From positions 29,681,293 through 29,745,292 of the forward strand of contig CM053257.1 in assembly GCA_028583405.1 (NCBI GenBank): a stretch of 64,000 nt of DNA. The letters run 5' to 3'. Below the pieces are notes generated by a model that saw only the letters and a list, made by a program, of their open reading frames with translations, was not told the origin of the DNA and searched no databases. Source of the DNA: Pogonophryne albipinna. Taxonomy: Eukaryota > Chordata > Actinopteri > Perciformes > Artedidraconidae. Of the stretch, positions 1-23,039 are shown in pieces; the first letter of the stretch is position 1, and the number at the start of each line of letters is the position of its first letter. The position numbers and the translations under genes were made by a program.

Positions 1-385
1 GGTCATTAAATAGATTATAGCTGCGCGATAGGCCGGGATGAGCGATGAGCAGTGCGCCTCTGTGTGAGTGCATTGCATACTACTTTGTTTGTGTGTGCAC
101 ATGTGGAAGCATTGTGTGGGTAAACATGACTGTGTGTTTGTGTGCTGCTTGAGGTTAACGAAAGGAAGATTGAGAGCAGCAGCAGAGAGACCAAGAGGTT
201 ACAAACCATTTATCAGACAAGTAGACCTAAATTCAGACATAACACCGCCCTGTGATACTGCCCAAAAAACATGTGAAAAGGAGTGAGAGACAATTCAGAT
301 AAAGAGAATCAGAACATAAGCTCTGAAGATATACTGATATACTCTAAATGATAGAGGATATAAACAATTATCTTCTGTATTCCAG

Positions 386-10584
<10,199 letters not shown>

Positions 10585-13500
10585 ACTCACGTCTGTATTT
10601 AATTTCTCTTTTATTTCCATGATGTTTGAATGTGAGTGGCATTTAATTAAGTACATGTTGGAGGAAAAACAAAGCACCGTGGTCTCTTGTCGTCTCGTGA
10701 CATTCTGGGCAGACATTAATTATCAAAGCCCGAAGAAGTTCTCGACAGCTGGTGTTGTCCATCAAGTGAAACACAACATTAACACACATAAATATTGAAA
10801 ACGGATACATTCTCTGTCCCCAATGCCTGCTTGTATAGATCCAAAGTCTTGAAACACAGACTGTACATACTGTATGATAGTGACACAGTGCAACATGTGG
10901 TGAAACCTCCCTGCACAGTCCTGCAAACACAGAAACAGTACAAATGGAAAGTAGCACACTCATGCCACCAGAACACAATAATCTGGTTTGTTAAACAACA
11001 TACTCAATAGAAAATAAGCTATACTCTCATTGGGATAAGTTTCCCAAATGTTCCCCACAACAAAGCGCCTTATACTCAGTCCTGCTATTTCACCGGCAGA
11101 GAACGACCAAGATTTGATTTCATAAAGGACTATAGGATAAAGAATTGGTCTGTAAAGCAATGATTTTCAGCCTCAAAGTGTATTTGACATCTTGATATTA
11201 GTTCAACACTGATTACTTGTGTGGGACGACCAAACCTGGAACCCCAGCCATTTGATCTGCTTTTTGCCAGGTCTTCCTACAGCGCCGTGTCACATGAGCT
11301 ACTCTCCTTTGGGATCCCTCAGGTCAACTTGCAAAAACTACGTCTGCCGTTTTGTATTTACCTCAGCGGGAATGTGCAGTCTGTTTTGTCCGTGGCTCAA
11401 CAGCACCAACAATTACAACTTAAACACACAGCTACCAGGGAGCTCAAAACGAAGGGAGGAAAAACTAACACAGGAATTGCTGTTTTAAATGTTGTTTAAA
11501 ATGTGATGTTTATATCTTATTTATTTGTTACATGTGTTTTGCTTAGGCAAGCATGTACTGTGAAGGTCTTCCAGTTTTAATGTGAAAATGAGAATTGCTC
11601 TGTTTATTTATTAAGCTTGAGGTGTGGAGGAAACGAACGGTGTTTGTAACTGAAAATATCACCTATGGGACACGAGTGGAATATGTGATGTACCCGAGGA
11701 AAAAGGAGATATACTAACTTGTTGTCATCACACATACATAGGTGGGACTGTCTTATGATGTAATATAGGTCTATAAGCTATGTAGGTTAAACAAAACACA
11801 GGTTAACTCTCTGTTTATCTTTTTATGACTAGTGTGGCAAAGATTAGTGTCGCCCTTTCTCAACCTCTTCATAACCTCTACTGGTTTCTTTATCTCAATG
11901 ACTCTTTTTATCTTTTGAGTATAAAGTTCAGGCTACACTGATATTTTTCAAGAAATATTGTTCAGGGAATTACTTTCTAAATTTAGATTAGAAATTATTT
12001 TATATAACTTCTCTACAGAACATTATAAACTCAATATAATTTTCCTCTTATATGAAATACTATTGAGAAACCAGCCTTTGGAATATTAAACAAATTATTT
12101 TATAGCATACAGTTTGTCATAGCTGCCTCCTGTACATACTCTACTAACTCACGTACCCTCAGGGTCCTAATTACTCTTCTGGCTTTTGCATTGACAACTG
12201 CAGTGTTACACAGTGTTAGCTCAGTGATTTAATCGCACAGGAACAAACAAAGCTGTTCAGAACACACATGCAATTGAGCCGCTGTAAATAAACAAGGCCA
12301 GTTTGTAGGGATTAGGGTAAATCTGTGTTGGCAGTCATGGCAACAATGCTAATTAGAGGATGGTTTAGGGTTTATCACTTGTTTGGGTTAAGTTACAGGT
12401 TGGGTAAATGTAACCTTGCCAGCATGTAGAGAATGACGTTTATGTGTTGTGGATCTTTAATTGCTATACCAGCACTTTTGACGGCCGTGAAAACATATTT
12501 TTCATGGATCTTCAAGATTTTTTTGTATGACACTCACACAGGATTGAATACTCTTAACACGAAAGAATGTCAATTACAGCATAAGATTTGAGAAAATGTA
12601 TCTCGATTGTCACTTATTTTATACCTACACTGATGATTTTTGAGAATGTCTTTGCATAACGATCAATTGTAAAAATATACCAGTCAGAGAGTCACTGTGT
12701 TTTCAAATGTTTTTAGAAATGCTGTTCTCCTACGTCATTGAAGGATTCTTAAGGGTCCTCTGAAAGGTAACGTCAAGCTCAACAAAGCTGCAAGAATGCA
12801 ACAGAAGCTATTGTTTACAAATGACAGGGTAAAGTCACAGATTTCTTATTAATTTAATATTTCACCTTTGAATGATGATAACTAAACAAAGAACTGGTAT
12901 TGTAATGACCCTTCAATGTGTCCTGTGGACATCTCTGTCTCACTATGCGCTGAATGTCAAACATGTAATGACTGCATTTTATACGAGTCAGTCATGTTAT
13001 TTTATCAGAAGGACTTTTGTCTGACCACTATGTAGCAGCCATTTAATATGTAGCACTTGAAGAGCCTCCCCACAAGAAACATGGGTAATTGACCTTATCC
13101 ATTAGGGATTAAAACGACCGTGTTTATGTTTAACTGCTCTCCTAGCAAATATTCCCATGGCTTGTCAACTTTCAGCACTACAATTTGAATTTATGGAGGT
13201 AAGCTATATAATTAACCTTTGTAGATTTGGTCCAGAGACAACGTTTGCTGAATTAGTTTGTTTTGGCACTGATTGTATGTTTGAATGTAAATACATTTAC
13301 GACATGAGTAGTGTCTTAGTGCACCAACGAAGTAATAGAAGCATGTTTTTTCTGTCTTTGCTGTTTCTTGTTCTCCCTTTCACTTATTTTTACCTCTCTG
13401 CATCTGTGGTGTCAAAATGTAACCGTAGCGTAGGAGGCCGGGAGGACGGGGAATGAGATAGTTCAACATGTAATGTATACGAAGTGTGTTGATGCTTTGA

Positions 13501-13918
13501 TTTCTACTTTTTGGGGAGAACACAGTATTAAAAGATATTCAAGAAAACCAAAATGATGTTTTTTTTACCGTACAGATCAGTCCTGCTCTAAATTGTAGTT
13601 CATTAGGTGTTATATGTATTCTGGATACAAAGGATTGTCCTAGTAAACAGCATACTGTAAATATTCAAGACAGGTCTACTTGGACAAAACTAATAGGTTT
13701 AGAGTTTGGTAGTGTTACCCTTATAGACATTGGATATGTGACTATTTCGACTTTCTTTCAACAAAGACACAGATAAAATGCTTCTCTTATATTTCTCACA
13801 CATTCTAAAGTTAACAAAAATATGCTATTGGAAAGGAAAAAGTACAACATAGACTAATATCGCAGACATCATGTCAGGGATTTAAGATGTAAGCATTTTG
13901 ATTGTGAATAAAGCCTCA
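10585..13918 (+). other. mtus2 3' UTR ending at a poly(A) signal
   Basis: After the stop codon at 10582-10584 no further coding exon is seen. The sequence is AT-rich and mostly unique. An AATAAA at 13907-13912 is the best candidate poly(A) signal and gives a 3' UTR of about 3.3 kb. Earlier signals cannot be excluded. Confidence 0.6.
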
Positions 13919-14004
13919 ACTGTTAGTTTGAAGTATATTGCATGTAGTCAGTATCAACATATGCAATTGACCAACACAACATCATATAATATGAATCAGA
14001 CACA

Positions 14005-14010
14005 TTTATT
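14005..14010 (-). other. Poly(A) signal of the stomatin-family gene
   Basis: TTTATT on the plus strand reads AATAAA on the minus strand, 250 nt after the stop codon at 14260. The mtus2 signal at 13907-13912 points the other way, so the two transcripts converge within about 100 bp and may overlap. Confidence 0.55.
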
Positions 14011-14259
14011 ATAGTTTTAACAACACAAATCGTTTTCAGAATACATTTTGTCAATAACACGTCAACTTTTTTCAGACAACTCAGAAGTTTATAAAAAGGT
14101 TAGTAGGCCATGCCTGATCACAGCTTGACTATTTAAATCACAAAGGTTGTTATGATGAGTCTAAATAAAATGTCAACCATGCATAAATAGTAATTTGTAT
14201 CCTGACTGTTTATTTTACAAAGAGTCACACATGTTTAAGAGGTTGGGCAAACTGAGGTG

Positions 14260-17200
14260 TCACTTTCGCAGGAAGGGAGTCAACATATCCATGGGCAGGG
14301 GGAAGATGATGGTGGAGTTCTTCTCTGCTGCGATGGTGTTGAGAGTCTGCAGGTAGCGGAGCTGCAGGCCTGACGGAGACTCTGAGATCACCAGGGACGC
14401 CTCCTTCAGGGCCCGGGACGCATTCATCTCACCCTCTGCTGCGATCACCTGGACGTTGATCAAGAAAGAGAGATTAGTATGGCATTTAAATGAACTATCC
14501 TTAAAGGTCCCCTATTATACTGTTTTTCATTAATATATTATATGTCTCAGATGTATACAAAACATGTCTCTGAAGTGTTTGGCTCCAAATACCAAACAGA
14601 TCATTGCAGCATCTAGGAGGAGATTCAGGTGATAAGGTGGGGGGGGGTTACCTTGGTTGGTGATTGGCTAATGGTTACACAAGTCGGAAAAACGTTATGA
14701 CATCATAAAGTGGCCAAAAACTGATCAGCTCATTTTCAGACAGGTTTTTATATAAATGGATCAGGACAAAAAGAGAGAGGATCTTTTGTCCTGAAACTTT
14801 CAGAATGTCTTAGGGAGGTGTGTGGTGCAGTGGACTAGTGCGTTAGTGTTCGGATCTGGTGTCCCTGGGCAAGACACTTCACCCCAAATTGCTCCAGTGG
14901 GGATTGCCCACAGTATTGAATGTGTATAAAAAGCATCTAACAAGTAACATGTAATGTAACATGTAATGTCTTAATGCAGAGGGGGCACATGTTTATGTAT
15001 AAAAGACATGAAAAAGTGGATTTTGCATAATAGGTGACCTTTAAAGCGAAAACCTAAAATATAATAATAAAAAATAATGCACATTGGGTTTTACAGGGAA
15101 TTATATAAAACTGTAGGTGGGCTATGTGTCTTGCGATGTGACCCGACCTTAGCTCTGGCCTCTCGTGTAGCCTCTGCTTCTGCTGCCATGGCTCTCTGCA
15201 GCTGATGGGGCAGCTTCACGTCTTTAATCTCCACGCGCTCCACCTTGATGCCCCAGTCGTCTGTGGCTTCATCCAAATTGGCCTGAAAAACACAGACAGA
15301 GCTCAAAACTGCAGCTTACAATGGAATTGATTCAGTGATGTTTCCATACTATCCAAAAAATTAAACAAAGAGCTTTCCATCAGAGGTGAATAATCAAGGA
15401 AAATTAGCTGAACAAATGTCTCTCACAATTGTGCCCTCCTTAGAGAGATCAGAGGTGTACAAATACTTCATTACTGTACTTAAGTACATTTTTCTGGTGA
15501 CTTTTTACTTTTACTTCTTACATTTTTAACACAAATACCTGTACTTTCTACTTCTCACATTTTCAAAACAGGCTGGTTATTTTAGTTTTTAATCTGTGTT
15601 TGGTGGCGTGATCATTATTATTTAGAGTCATTGCGTGCCTATTGATTTGAACACGATCCGTGTATCCATCATTTCCTGGTCTTCTCTAAAGAAGAGGGAC
15701 CAATGGAAACGTTGTCATGTTGCCGTTGTTCAGCATGGAAACATTCATTAGCTAACAAGGACATTATTGTTCTATTAATATAAAGGGAGGTCAGGTACTC
15801 TTTAAAACAGTTGGTAGTTATGGGTACTTTTTACTTAATTACATTTCAAAGCCCTCTTTACTTTTACTTGAGTAAAGAAGTTTAGTCAGTACTTCTACTT
15901 TTACCAGAGTATTTTTAATCACAAGTATCTGTACTTCTACTTGAGTAAAGGATGTGTGCACTTTAGCCATCTCTGAGAGATAGAGCAAAAACAAATGAAA
16001 ACACTTCTCTTTTGTTCAGTCCACATTATGATTTCCTATGAGAGTTTCCTGTACCTGCATGCTGTGAGCGATGCCCTCACGGTCGGACAGGAGCTCAGCC
16101 AGATTCTTAGTCCCCAGGACATTTCTGAGGGTGGTTTGAGCCAGCAGACGGGTGGCGAAGTCAGCATTAGCAACGTTGGCCACAGAGGCGATGGGGTCAC
16201 TGACCCGGAAGTACACTACTCCGTCCACCGATACTGTAACTGAGTCCTTGGTCAGGATCTAGACCGAGGAAACATGACATGTTTTTAAGCCTGAAGATTT
16301 GAAATATTGAATTTGTTTTTCAGTGTGCCAAACCCTACCTCTTGTGGTGGGATGTCAAATGAAACTGTTCGCAAATCCACTTTCACAATGTCATCAGTGC
16401 ACGGCAAAATAAAGAAAATCCCTGTAAAAAAACACATCAATTTACTATTTTGCATCAATATGAAATGTAACCCTTATTTATTTTTTATTTTTATAATTAT
16501 TTTAAAAAAAAGAGGTTCTCAAAAGTCCCTACAGGTTCACACAGTAACTTCAAATCATTGAAACAAACATGGCTCTCGGATACATTGGCTAATAATACAT
16601 TCGATACAATTAACAGATTCTTTTTTTTAGCCAAAAAGAAATAATTCACATTTAAATTGTATGTTTTCCTACCTGGTCCCTTAGCCTTCTTGTCTGGGAT
16701 ACGGCCCAGTCTGAAGATGACAGCGCGCTCATACTCCTTGACAATCTTCAAAAACACCAGCAGGAACAGCACAGCGTAAGCAGTTCACACTTGAAAGGCA
16801 ACAACGTTTTGTTTGCTCTTCAACCCACTGTGCTCATTTACTGTAGCTTACTCACCTTCAGACAGAACCAGATGGTGAAGGGACTGAGGAGTATTGTGAA
16901 AAAGCCAGAGAGAATGACCAGGAACCAACCAATGCATCCCAAAGATCCTGTCCGTTCAGCTATAGAGACAAAGTGACAGTGTGTGTTGACAAAACTGTGA
17001 AAACCCCAAAACAAAATGAAAATAAAGGAAATGCAAATTTAGAGAACTGAACAGGCTTGTGTCATGAAAGAGAAGGATGAAGGGGCGACTGCTGCGAGGG
17101 AGTGCGGTCGTCTTTCAACCGGAAGGTTGTGGGTTCGATCCCAGCCCGTACAGTCAACATGTCGATGTATCCTTATTGGGCAAGATACTTAACCCTGAGT

Positions 17201-20200
17201 TGCCCCCGATGGCATGGCCAAACGGTGTGTGAATGTGTATGAATGTTGGTTCCTATGGTACACTGCTCTGTATGAATGGGTGTGAATGGGTGAATGACAG
17301 TATGTAAAGTGCTTTGAGGGGTCATAAAGACTGGATAAAGCGTTATATAAATACAGTCCATTTACCGTGAAGGAATATGGAGAGTGGATATATCAACATC
17401 TGCCTTAAAAATCCAAGTTTGAAATCACATTGAAGTGTGTTTTGGCCCCTTTTTAACTAACACACAGGAGATAAGGAAAGCTTTTACCCCTTAGCTAATG
17501 ACACAACACTCTGCAAACTATTATATCTGTATTGCACTCAAAACCCTCATAGTTTTAATTACAATTAATGGATCAGTTTTCAAGATCTTACACTGATGGA
17601 TGCGGTTTACAAACAGAGGAACTCTCACACAAAGAGTGCAATCAGTGAAATGTTTACCAGTGAAACATGATCATGGGGTAGTGCTTCTGTAATAAAGGAA
17701 GTCATTATGGAAGGGAAAGGTCTGCAAGTTGTACCACAGTTTCCAGCTATTTGTTTAGTCGGTACCACTTTACAATAAGAGTACCCCTTATAGAGGCTTT
17801 ACGAATAGTTTGTAATTCATTTATTAATTAGGTTGTGAACACTTTATAAATCCTTAATAAGCTTTTAGAAGACATGAGATAAACAGGGCAACTGTGACCG
17901 GTTGCTTGCCAAATAGTGAGCCCACATTTATCTGTACTGCTAAGCCAAATTATAAATGGTAGTAACTCATTAATAAATGGGAATGTGTTTTACACTTTAC
18001 AATAAGGCTCCCTTTTGGCAACTATAAATGTTAGTAAGTCGTAAATAAATGGTCATAAAGAAATGCCAAGAAACATCTAGTTGGAAGGGGGGGATCAACT
18101 CAGTGAACAACAGATACCAAGGATGCTGACTGATGAAGAAGACGAAGTAAGCTAGGTAACCAATATAAGGCTTAGTCATCTTGCCAAATAGTGAGCCTGT
18201 GTTGATGTCTATGTTAGAACTGGTTCTTAACCTGTTAGGCCCCGAGCCTGTTTTTCAGGTTTCAGGCTCGAAAATGACATTCCCAGAACAAATGACCATA
18301 TCTTCCCTTCTAAAAGGGTTAAATTAATAATCTTTTTTCTCAAAGTAATGATAAACATGTAAGTTGGATTTAGAAAAGTCAGATTCAATATAGATGTTTT
18401 TTATTTTAAAGAAAATTCAGATTGAACATGGTAAAAAACTGTAAATTATAGTGTCCGTCCAAAAAATATTTTGTAGCCTACTTATAGTGAAAACTAACCT
18501 TGGATGATGGGTTAGTAGACTAAAAGCTTTAGGAATCCAAAGTACAACATAAGTACCCTGTATCAAGATTGATGCAAAACAAGTGATATTTGACCTTTTT
18601 AGACAGATTTAGCAACAAAAAAACCTCTTCTGGGGCCATTTGGGTGGATTTTTCATATCTCTGGCCCCCCTTGCTGGATTTTGACATGTGACATATCTTT
18701 CTAACCGTCAGAGACAATGGAATCGAGGGGAACTCACACATAGTCCTTATTTGGTAATGTGTGTGTGTTAGACTGCTGCATAGCCAAGACCGGAAGCAGC
18801 AGCCACTCTGGTGGCTACCATTAGCAGCTAACTTTTGCTCTCCGATTTTTACATAAAAATTGAATTATGGATTATAAATGAAATAATTTTTTTATACAGA
18901 GACGTTAAAAAGCTATGGATTAACCGATTCAGCCGCGTTTTTTCTCGTTGTAATGCCATTGAACACGTCTTTTGATCAGATTGACAGCTACGGTGAGACG
19001 ATCTCCCTAGAAGCTCCATAAAGGTACGTGTTGTGATGTCTGTGTTTGCTTCCCCTGTCGCGAGTTCGGATGACTCAGTGATGATACTATATACCTAAAT
19101 AATCTGTGGAACCTCAGCTTTAATCGGATATCTTGTATGTGCAGCTACGATAAGTAATAAGGGTACTTTTATCTTGAGTTCTGTGCCAATGTCCGTTAGC
19201 ATTTTTCGCTAAGGGGTCATTTAGATGCTTCTTATGAGACTTGTGTTTTGTTTTGGTAAAAATGGTTTGTATCGTCAGTTAGCTGAGATTATTCCCGTTA
19301 ATCTGGTATAACACATTAATAGGTTCTTAAATATTAAGATCCCCTGAGACACAGTGTCGTGAAAAAAAAAACAGGGTCCCCGCCGAAGGGGACCTTGGGG
19401 CTTAACAGGGGATTAATAAAGTGTTTACAACCTAATTAATAACCTAATTAGAAACCCTTTATGAATCCTTTATAAGGGTAGTCTTATTGTAAAGTGGTAC
19501 AGTTTAGTCTTTATCTGAGAACGATTAATTATACACAGAATCCCTTGTGGTCACATCAGGGGCGGCGCCAGGATTGCCAAAGCACCCCCTAAGCACCCCC
19601 AAGAAATATGTTTTTTTTAGAAAATTATTATTATTATATTTATTAAATTAGAAAAATTATTGATTACATCAATGCAAATGTGAAACAAACAAATGTTTGA
19701 CCAAAAACATAAAGCCAACACAGGTGATATGATTAGGCCAATGGCCAGCACCCATTCGATTTTTGACCTACCCATAGGCTAAATTACTTTGTGACACTTG
19801 AGTGACTTCCTGTTAGCTAGAGTGCCAAATGATTTGCAAACAGCAAAGTGAAAAAATTATCGTTTTGTAGTCCTTAAACGTCCACGTGTGGACACTCAAT
19901 CAAAACCACCTGAAAGCGAGAGGGATTCTGCACATAATAGGCCTTGTGAGTACAAGTAGCTTACTTCTGGGTCTCTGTGTTTCATTCAAGCTCTGCTCTG
20001 TGTGTGTGTGTGGCTTGAGCCATTTTGTGTGCGTGCGCGAGCGAGCGAGAGAGAGCTCGCGCACCGGTGGGAATCTACCGGAGATCGTTGTGGTTAGCAT
20101 CTGGTGCTAGCTAGCCAAGCTAACGGGTATAAGGAGCTTTTTCAACAACAAGGTGGAGGGAGAACTCTCTCCTATCAGACGCAGAGTCTCAGGTAACCTC

Positions 20201-22505
20201 AGCTCAGGTGAAGTAAAGGACTCTCTGTGTTTAGATCAGGGATGGGCAAATGGCGGCCCCCACCTCCTCTTTTTGCGGCCCTCAGATTCATTTATAAACA
20301 ACGTAATTAATTAAAACATATTTTTTTGAAATATTTTTTTTTTTACTTGTAGTACTGATACCGTCCACTAGACTCCTAGTTACGTCGCGAGCTGCGTAGA
20401 TGATTTCAAATACCGCAAAATAATCTGTGACGCATTTGTGTGTATTGTGTTTGTTTCCCGGGGAAACCCTCACATGAAACACCGGCTGTTGTTATGCCTG
20501 CTGACGTTAAGTTGCCTCTTGTAAGTATGCCTTTACAAGCTTAAAAGTTGTTTTTATCATCTGAATTTGGCGAAACAAGTTTAATATTCTTAAAACCAAG
20601 ACTTTGTTTATTTTAAATCAGATGAAAACAAACTGTCACGGACCCTGTTGTGTTATCTATGATTACTACGCTTTTCATTCATAATTTCAGCGGGAGGGAG
20701 GGGAAGTGGCGCTGAGGAACAGCAGAGTGCGGGCTGACAGGTGTCTGTGTTGACATTCCCCTTATTGTGGAATAAGGGGAATGCAGAGACTGGCTACAAG
20801 TGTTTTAGGTTCAAGTTAGACAACTAATGTCTGGGTTAGTGTTCATGACTTCATGTGTATGTCATCTAATGGTTAATCTCAATACACACACATTTTCTGT
20901 GCTTTCCAATAGTTTAAAATAGTTTTATTCCACTGTTTAATAACCTGTTCTGAACAGGTTATTAAACAGTGGAATAAAACTAATTTTATTTCATTTTTAC
21001 AAGTGGCATGTTTGTAAGACAAACATGCCACTTGTAAAAATGAAATAAAATTTCTGTGAACTAATATTTGTTTAGTGAGCTTATTAGAGGATGTTCCCAT
21101 TTTTTGGGGATGTTCCCTTTGATTGTACAATGTCAATGAAGATGTCAGAATTAGTATATTTGTTAATAATTACATACAACACATGGAATTTGTGTGTGTG
21201 TGTGTTCCAAGTGAATCTGCGGCCCCCTGGTGACCAGTACATCAATGATGTGGCCCCCACCACCATCAAAGTTGCCCATCCCTGGTTTAGATAGTTAACT
21301 TTAGTCTAGTTATCTCAGTGGGTCTCAAACGGTTTGTTTTAAAAGGGGAGTGATTTGTAAAATGTCTATGAAGAAATAGAAAATCTGTTTACAGTTCTGT
21401 TTCATTTGGGTGATGAGAGATGTATCCATAGATCTCTTAATGTTGCTCTCAAAGTGCACCAGATTGATGCTTTTAACTTCAATATTTAAAAAAAAATCTT
21501 CCCGGGGGAGCATACCCCCGGACCCCCCTAGAGGAGGTGAGGACCCTCCTAGAGGAGGTGAGGTCCACTCCCCACTTGTAAAAATAGCACTTTACCCCTG
21601 CTTACACCTATATGCCGTGAGCTGATTATCGAGCCTTCATTGTAACAGTCGCGGGTACGCTGTGTGTGTGTGTGTGGGGTGCGTTTTAGTAGAAAATTCA
21701 ACTGTAGCGCTGGTGCATTAATGGGAAACCCTTAATGTTTGAGCACCCTCTATGAAACGTCAAGCCACCCCACAGCACCCCCTAGAGAAAATCTCTGGCG
21801 CCGCCACTGGGTCACATGGTTAACCTCATGTTTTTAGACACAACAGCTTTCATTTGGACATGGTCACACAGAGTCAAAGTCACATATGTCTCTATGGTTC
21901 ATACTTCAGCACATCAAAGTCAGAAATGGCTGATTATATTCTAATCAGTACGCATTCATGGCCAACTTCATGGCTGTCCCTCTGGTTTTCATTTCCTGAC
22001 ATTGTTGTGTGTACCATTTAACTGTCTTTCTAGGTCAAACCACAGGAAATGCAGTTTTCTGTGGTAGAACTAAAGGAAATGTTGCAAGCATTAGTGCGCG
22101 TTACAGAGCATTGCAAATGCATTTAGAGTCTAAATGCATTTGCTGACTGATCCACATGATCGATCGTAATGTGGTCTTTGGTGAAAAGCAACTTATGATG
22201 ATTGCTGCAATGTAATGATAGCTTTCACTGTGGCAATCCTCACAACTTTTGATGGAAGACATTTTAATTGGAATTATACACAAATGATTTATCCGTCATC
22301 TCAGTGAAAGAGGTTGAAGTGTACACAGCACTCTATGTAGCCCGATCCCGTCCAACTGGTTGTTGATAGAGACTTGGAAAATGATTATGCTGCAAGATGA
22401 TATGATGTGAAAGGAGCCATTATCAGGCACACAACTAATGGGCATTTACACAGAAGCCAACTGCGTGACATGACAGCTCTTATTGCCTGACTTCACATAG
22501 CATGG

Positions 22506-22600
<95 letters not shown>

Positions 22601-23024
22601 TGAAGGGTAGCACACACACTCAGTCACATGCTTTTGGGACTCTTATCTTGGTGACATGTGATGTATGTTTCCATGACGATGGAGTTCTACTTTGCCCCTG
22701 CCTCGCACAGGTGAGCTCCAATGTATGCATCGCACATACACTTACACTCACATAAGCACTGCTGCTTACATAGCTAACAATATAATGACAATGTACATTC
22801 AACTCAAGCTTCAGGGAAAGGCAAACAACCCCTTTGTTGATTTAAGCCTTAAACAAGTCTAATTTTGATAATAGTTCACTTAAAATTAATAATTAAACAC
22901 AAGTGTGAAACATTTAAGCTCAGAAAAAAAGACAGTAAAAGAAAATCTGGTTTATCTTACATATTAAATCTTCTTTGCTCACTCCGCGTCTCTTCTGGCT
23001 TTCCACCTGGCCCTCCATTTCCAT
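14260..23024 (-). CDS. stoml3: Stomatin-family membrane scaffold protein (stoml3/stom-like), complete
   Basis: Seven exons, in transcript order: 23024-22961, 16959-16856, 16745-16673, 16421-16339, 16258-16055, 15282-15148 and 14448-14260. They total 852 nt, or 283 aa, the usual stomatin length. Exon 2 encodes a short hydrophobic hairpin with a central proline (LLSPFTIWF) and nearby cysteines where stomatins are palmitoylated. The SPFH/prohibitin domain follows from [16 protein letters not shown] to the region of [16 protein letters not shown], and the C-terminal oligomerisation part includes [12 protein letters not shown]. Stomatins sit on the inner leaflet of cholesterol-rich membrane and tune ion channels; STOML3 does this for mechanosensitive channels. 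Residues such as FDIPPQEILTKDSV are shared with STOM, so the paralogue call rests partly on proximity to proser1. Transcription runs toward mtus2. Confidence 0.93.
14501..15044 (-). mobile_element. TTAA-flanked MITE, family A, copy 2, carrying a SINE
   Basis: Starts TTAAAGGTCCCCTATTATAC and ends with GCATAATAGGTGACCTTTAA, opposite in orientation to copy 1. It lies in the last intron of the stomatin-family gene. Its internal sequence matches copy 1, including the ATAAATGGATCAGGAC motif, but is interrupted by an insertion at 14813-14964. Confidence 0.85.
14813..14964 (+). mobile_element. Short SINE insertion with 9-bp target duplication
   Basis: Flanked by direct repeats AATGTCTTA at 14804-14812 and 14965-14973. 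It begins GGGAGGTGTGTGGTGCAG, includes the fish-SINE phrase GGGCAAGACACTTCACCCC, and ends in a short repeated tail of TAACATGTAATG type. A simple-repeat tail and variable-length duplication are typical of LINE-mobilised SINEs. Confidence 0.75.
15450..15975. mobile_element. Non-autonomous hAT-like element with TACTTT/AAAGTA-rich core
   Basis: Begins CAGAGGTGTAC and ends GCCATCTCTG, with AGAGAT on both sides (a clear 6-bp match; a full 8-bp copy is not preserved). The interior has many copies of TTTTACTTTTACTT-like and ACTTGAGTAAA sequence, common in teleost repeats. No coding frame. It lies in the stomatin-family intron between exons 5 and 6. Confidence 0.55.
17075..17368 (+). mobile_element. 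tRNA-derived SINE
   Basis: The 5' part resembles a tRNA, with a B-box-like GGTTCGATCCC near 17132. It is followed by a body with GGGCAAGATACTTAACCC and a conserved fish-SINE tail around TAAAGTGCTTTGAGGGGTC. It lies in intron 1 of the stomatin-family gene. It is not a functional tRNA gene because the cloverleaf is not maintained. Confidence 0.75.
17761..19501. mobile_element. hAT-type element with 8-bp target duplication, disrupted by a TTAA element
   Basis: The ends are inverted copies of GTACCACTTTACAATAAG, and the flanks carry the 8-bp duplication GTTTAGTC (17753-17760 and 19502-19509), as expected for hAT transposons. Without the nested 18231-19412 insertion it is about 0.55 kb and has no transposase. 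A partial internal repeat of the end sequence appears near 17990. Confidence 0.75.
18231..19412. mobile_element. TTAA-flanked element nested in the 17761-19501 hAT
   Basis: Bounded by TTAA at 18227-18230 and 19413-19416. The ends are imperfect inverted repeats, CCTGTTAGGCCCC against GGGGCTTAACAGG. The interior of about 1.2 kb contains no convincing transposase frame. TTAA borders suggest piggyBac-type mobilisation, but the family is uncertain. Confidence 0.6.
20237..21284. mobile_element. hAT element nested inside the 19557-21809 hAT
   Basis: Ends CAGGGATGGGCAAATGG and GTTGCCCATCCCTG, with the 8-bp duplication GTTTAGAT at 20229-20236 and 21285-21292. The interior includes two back-to-back perfect palindromes at 20921-21052. 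It inserted after the outer element was in place. Confidence 0.88.
20921..21052. repeat. Two adjacent perfect long palindromes
   Basis: Arms 20921-20950 and 20952-20981 are exact 30-bp reverse complements with a 1-nt spacer. Arms 20982-21014 and 21020-21052 are exact 33-bp reverse complements with a 5-nt spacer. The second palindrome starts on the base after the first ends. Both lie inside a nested hAT element and could extrude as hairpins or cruciforms. Confidence 0.95.
22507..22598. repeat. (CA)n microsatellite, about 92 bp
   Basis: An uninterrupted CA dinucleotide run in intron 1 of the stomatin-family gene, about 360 bp from the first coding exon. Confidence 0.98.
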
Positions 23025-23039
23025 GTGTTGGTTCAGAGT

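Larger units (their letters stand above)
19557..21809. mobile_element. hAT element with perfect 8-bp duplication, itself hosting another hAT
   Basis: Ends CAGGGGCGGCGCCAG and CTGGCGCCGCCACTG, flanked by GGTCACAT at 19549-19556 and 21810-21817. It lies in stomatin-family intron 1. Its interior shares sequence with the element near 37942-38932, including ACCTCAGCTCAGGTGA and the GGGGGAGCAT / CCCCCGGACC block. No intact transposase is seen. Confidence 0.85.

Noticed and set aside
17095..17165. tRNA gene-like sequence with a B box
   Set aside because: It continues into a SINE body and tail and does not form a full cloverleaf.
22507..22598. CA repeat as a Z-DNA regulatory element
   Set aside because: It is plausible for any CA run; nothing here distinguishes it from an ordinary intronic microsatellite.
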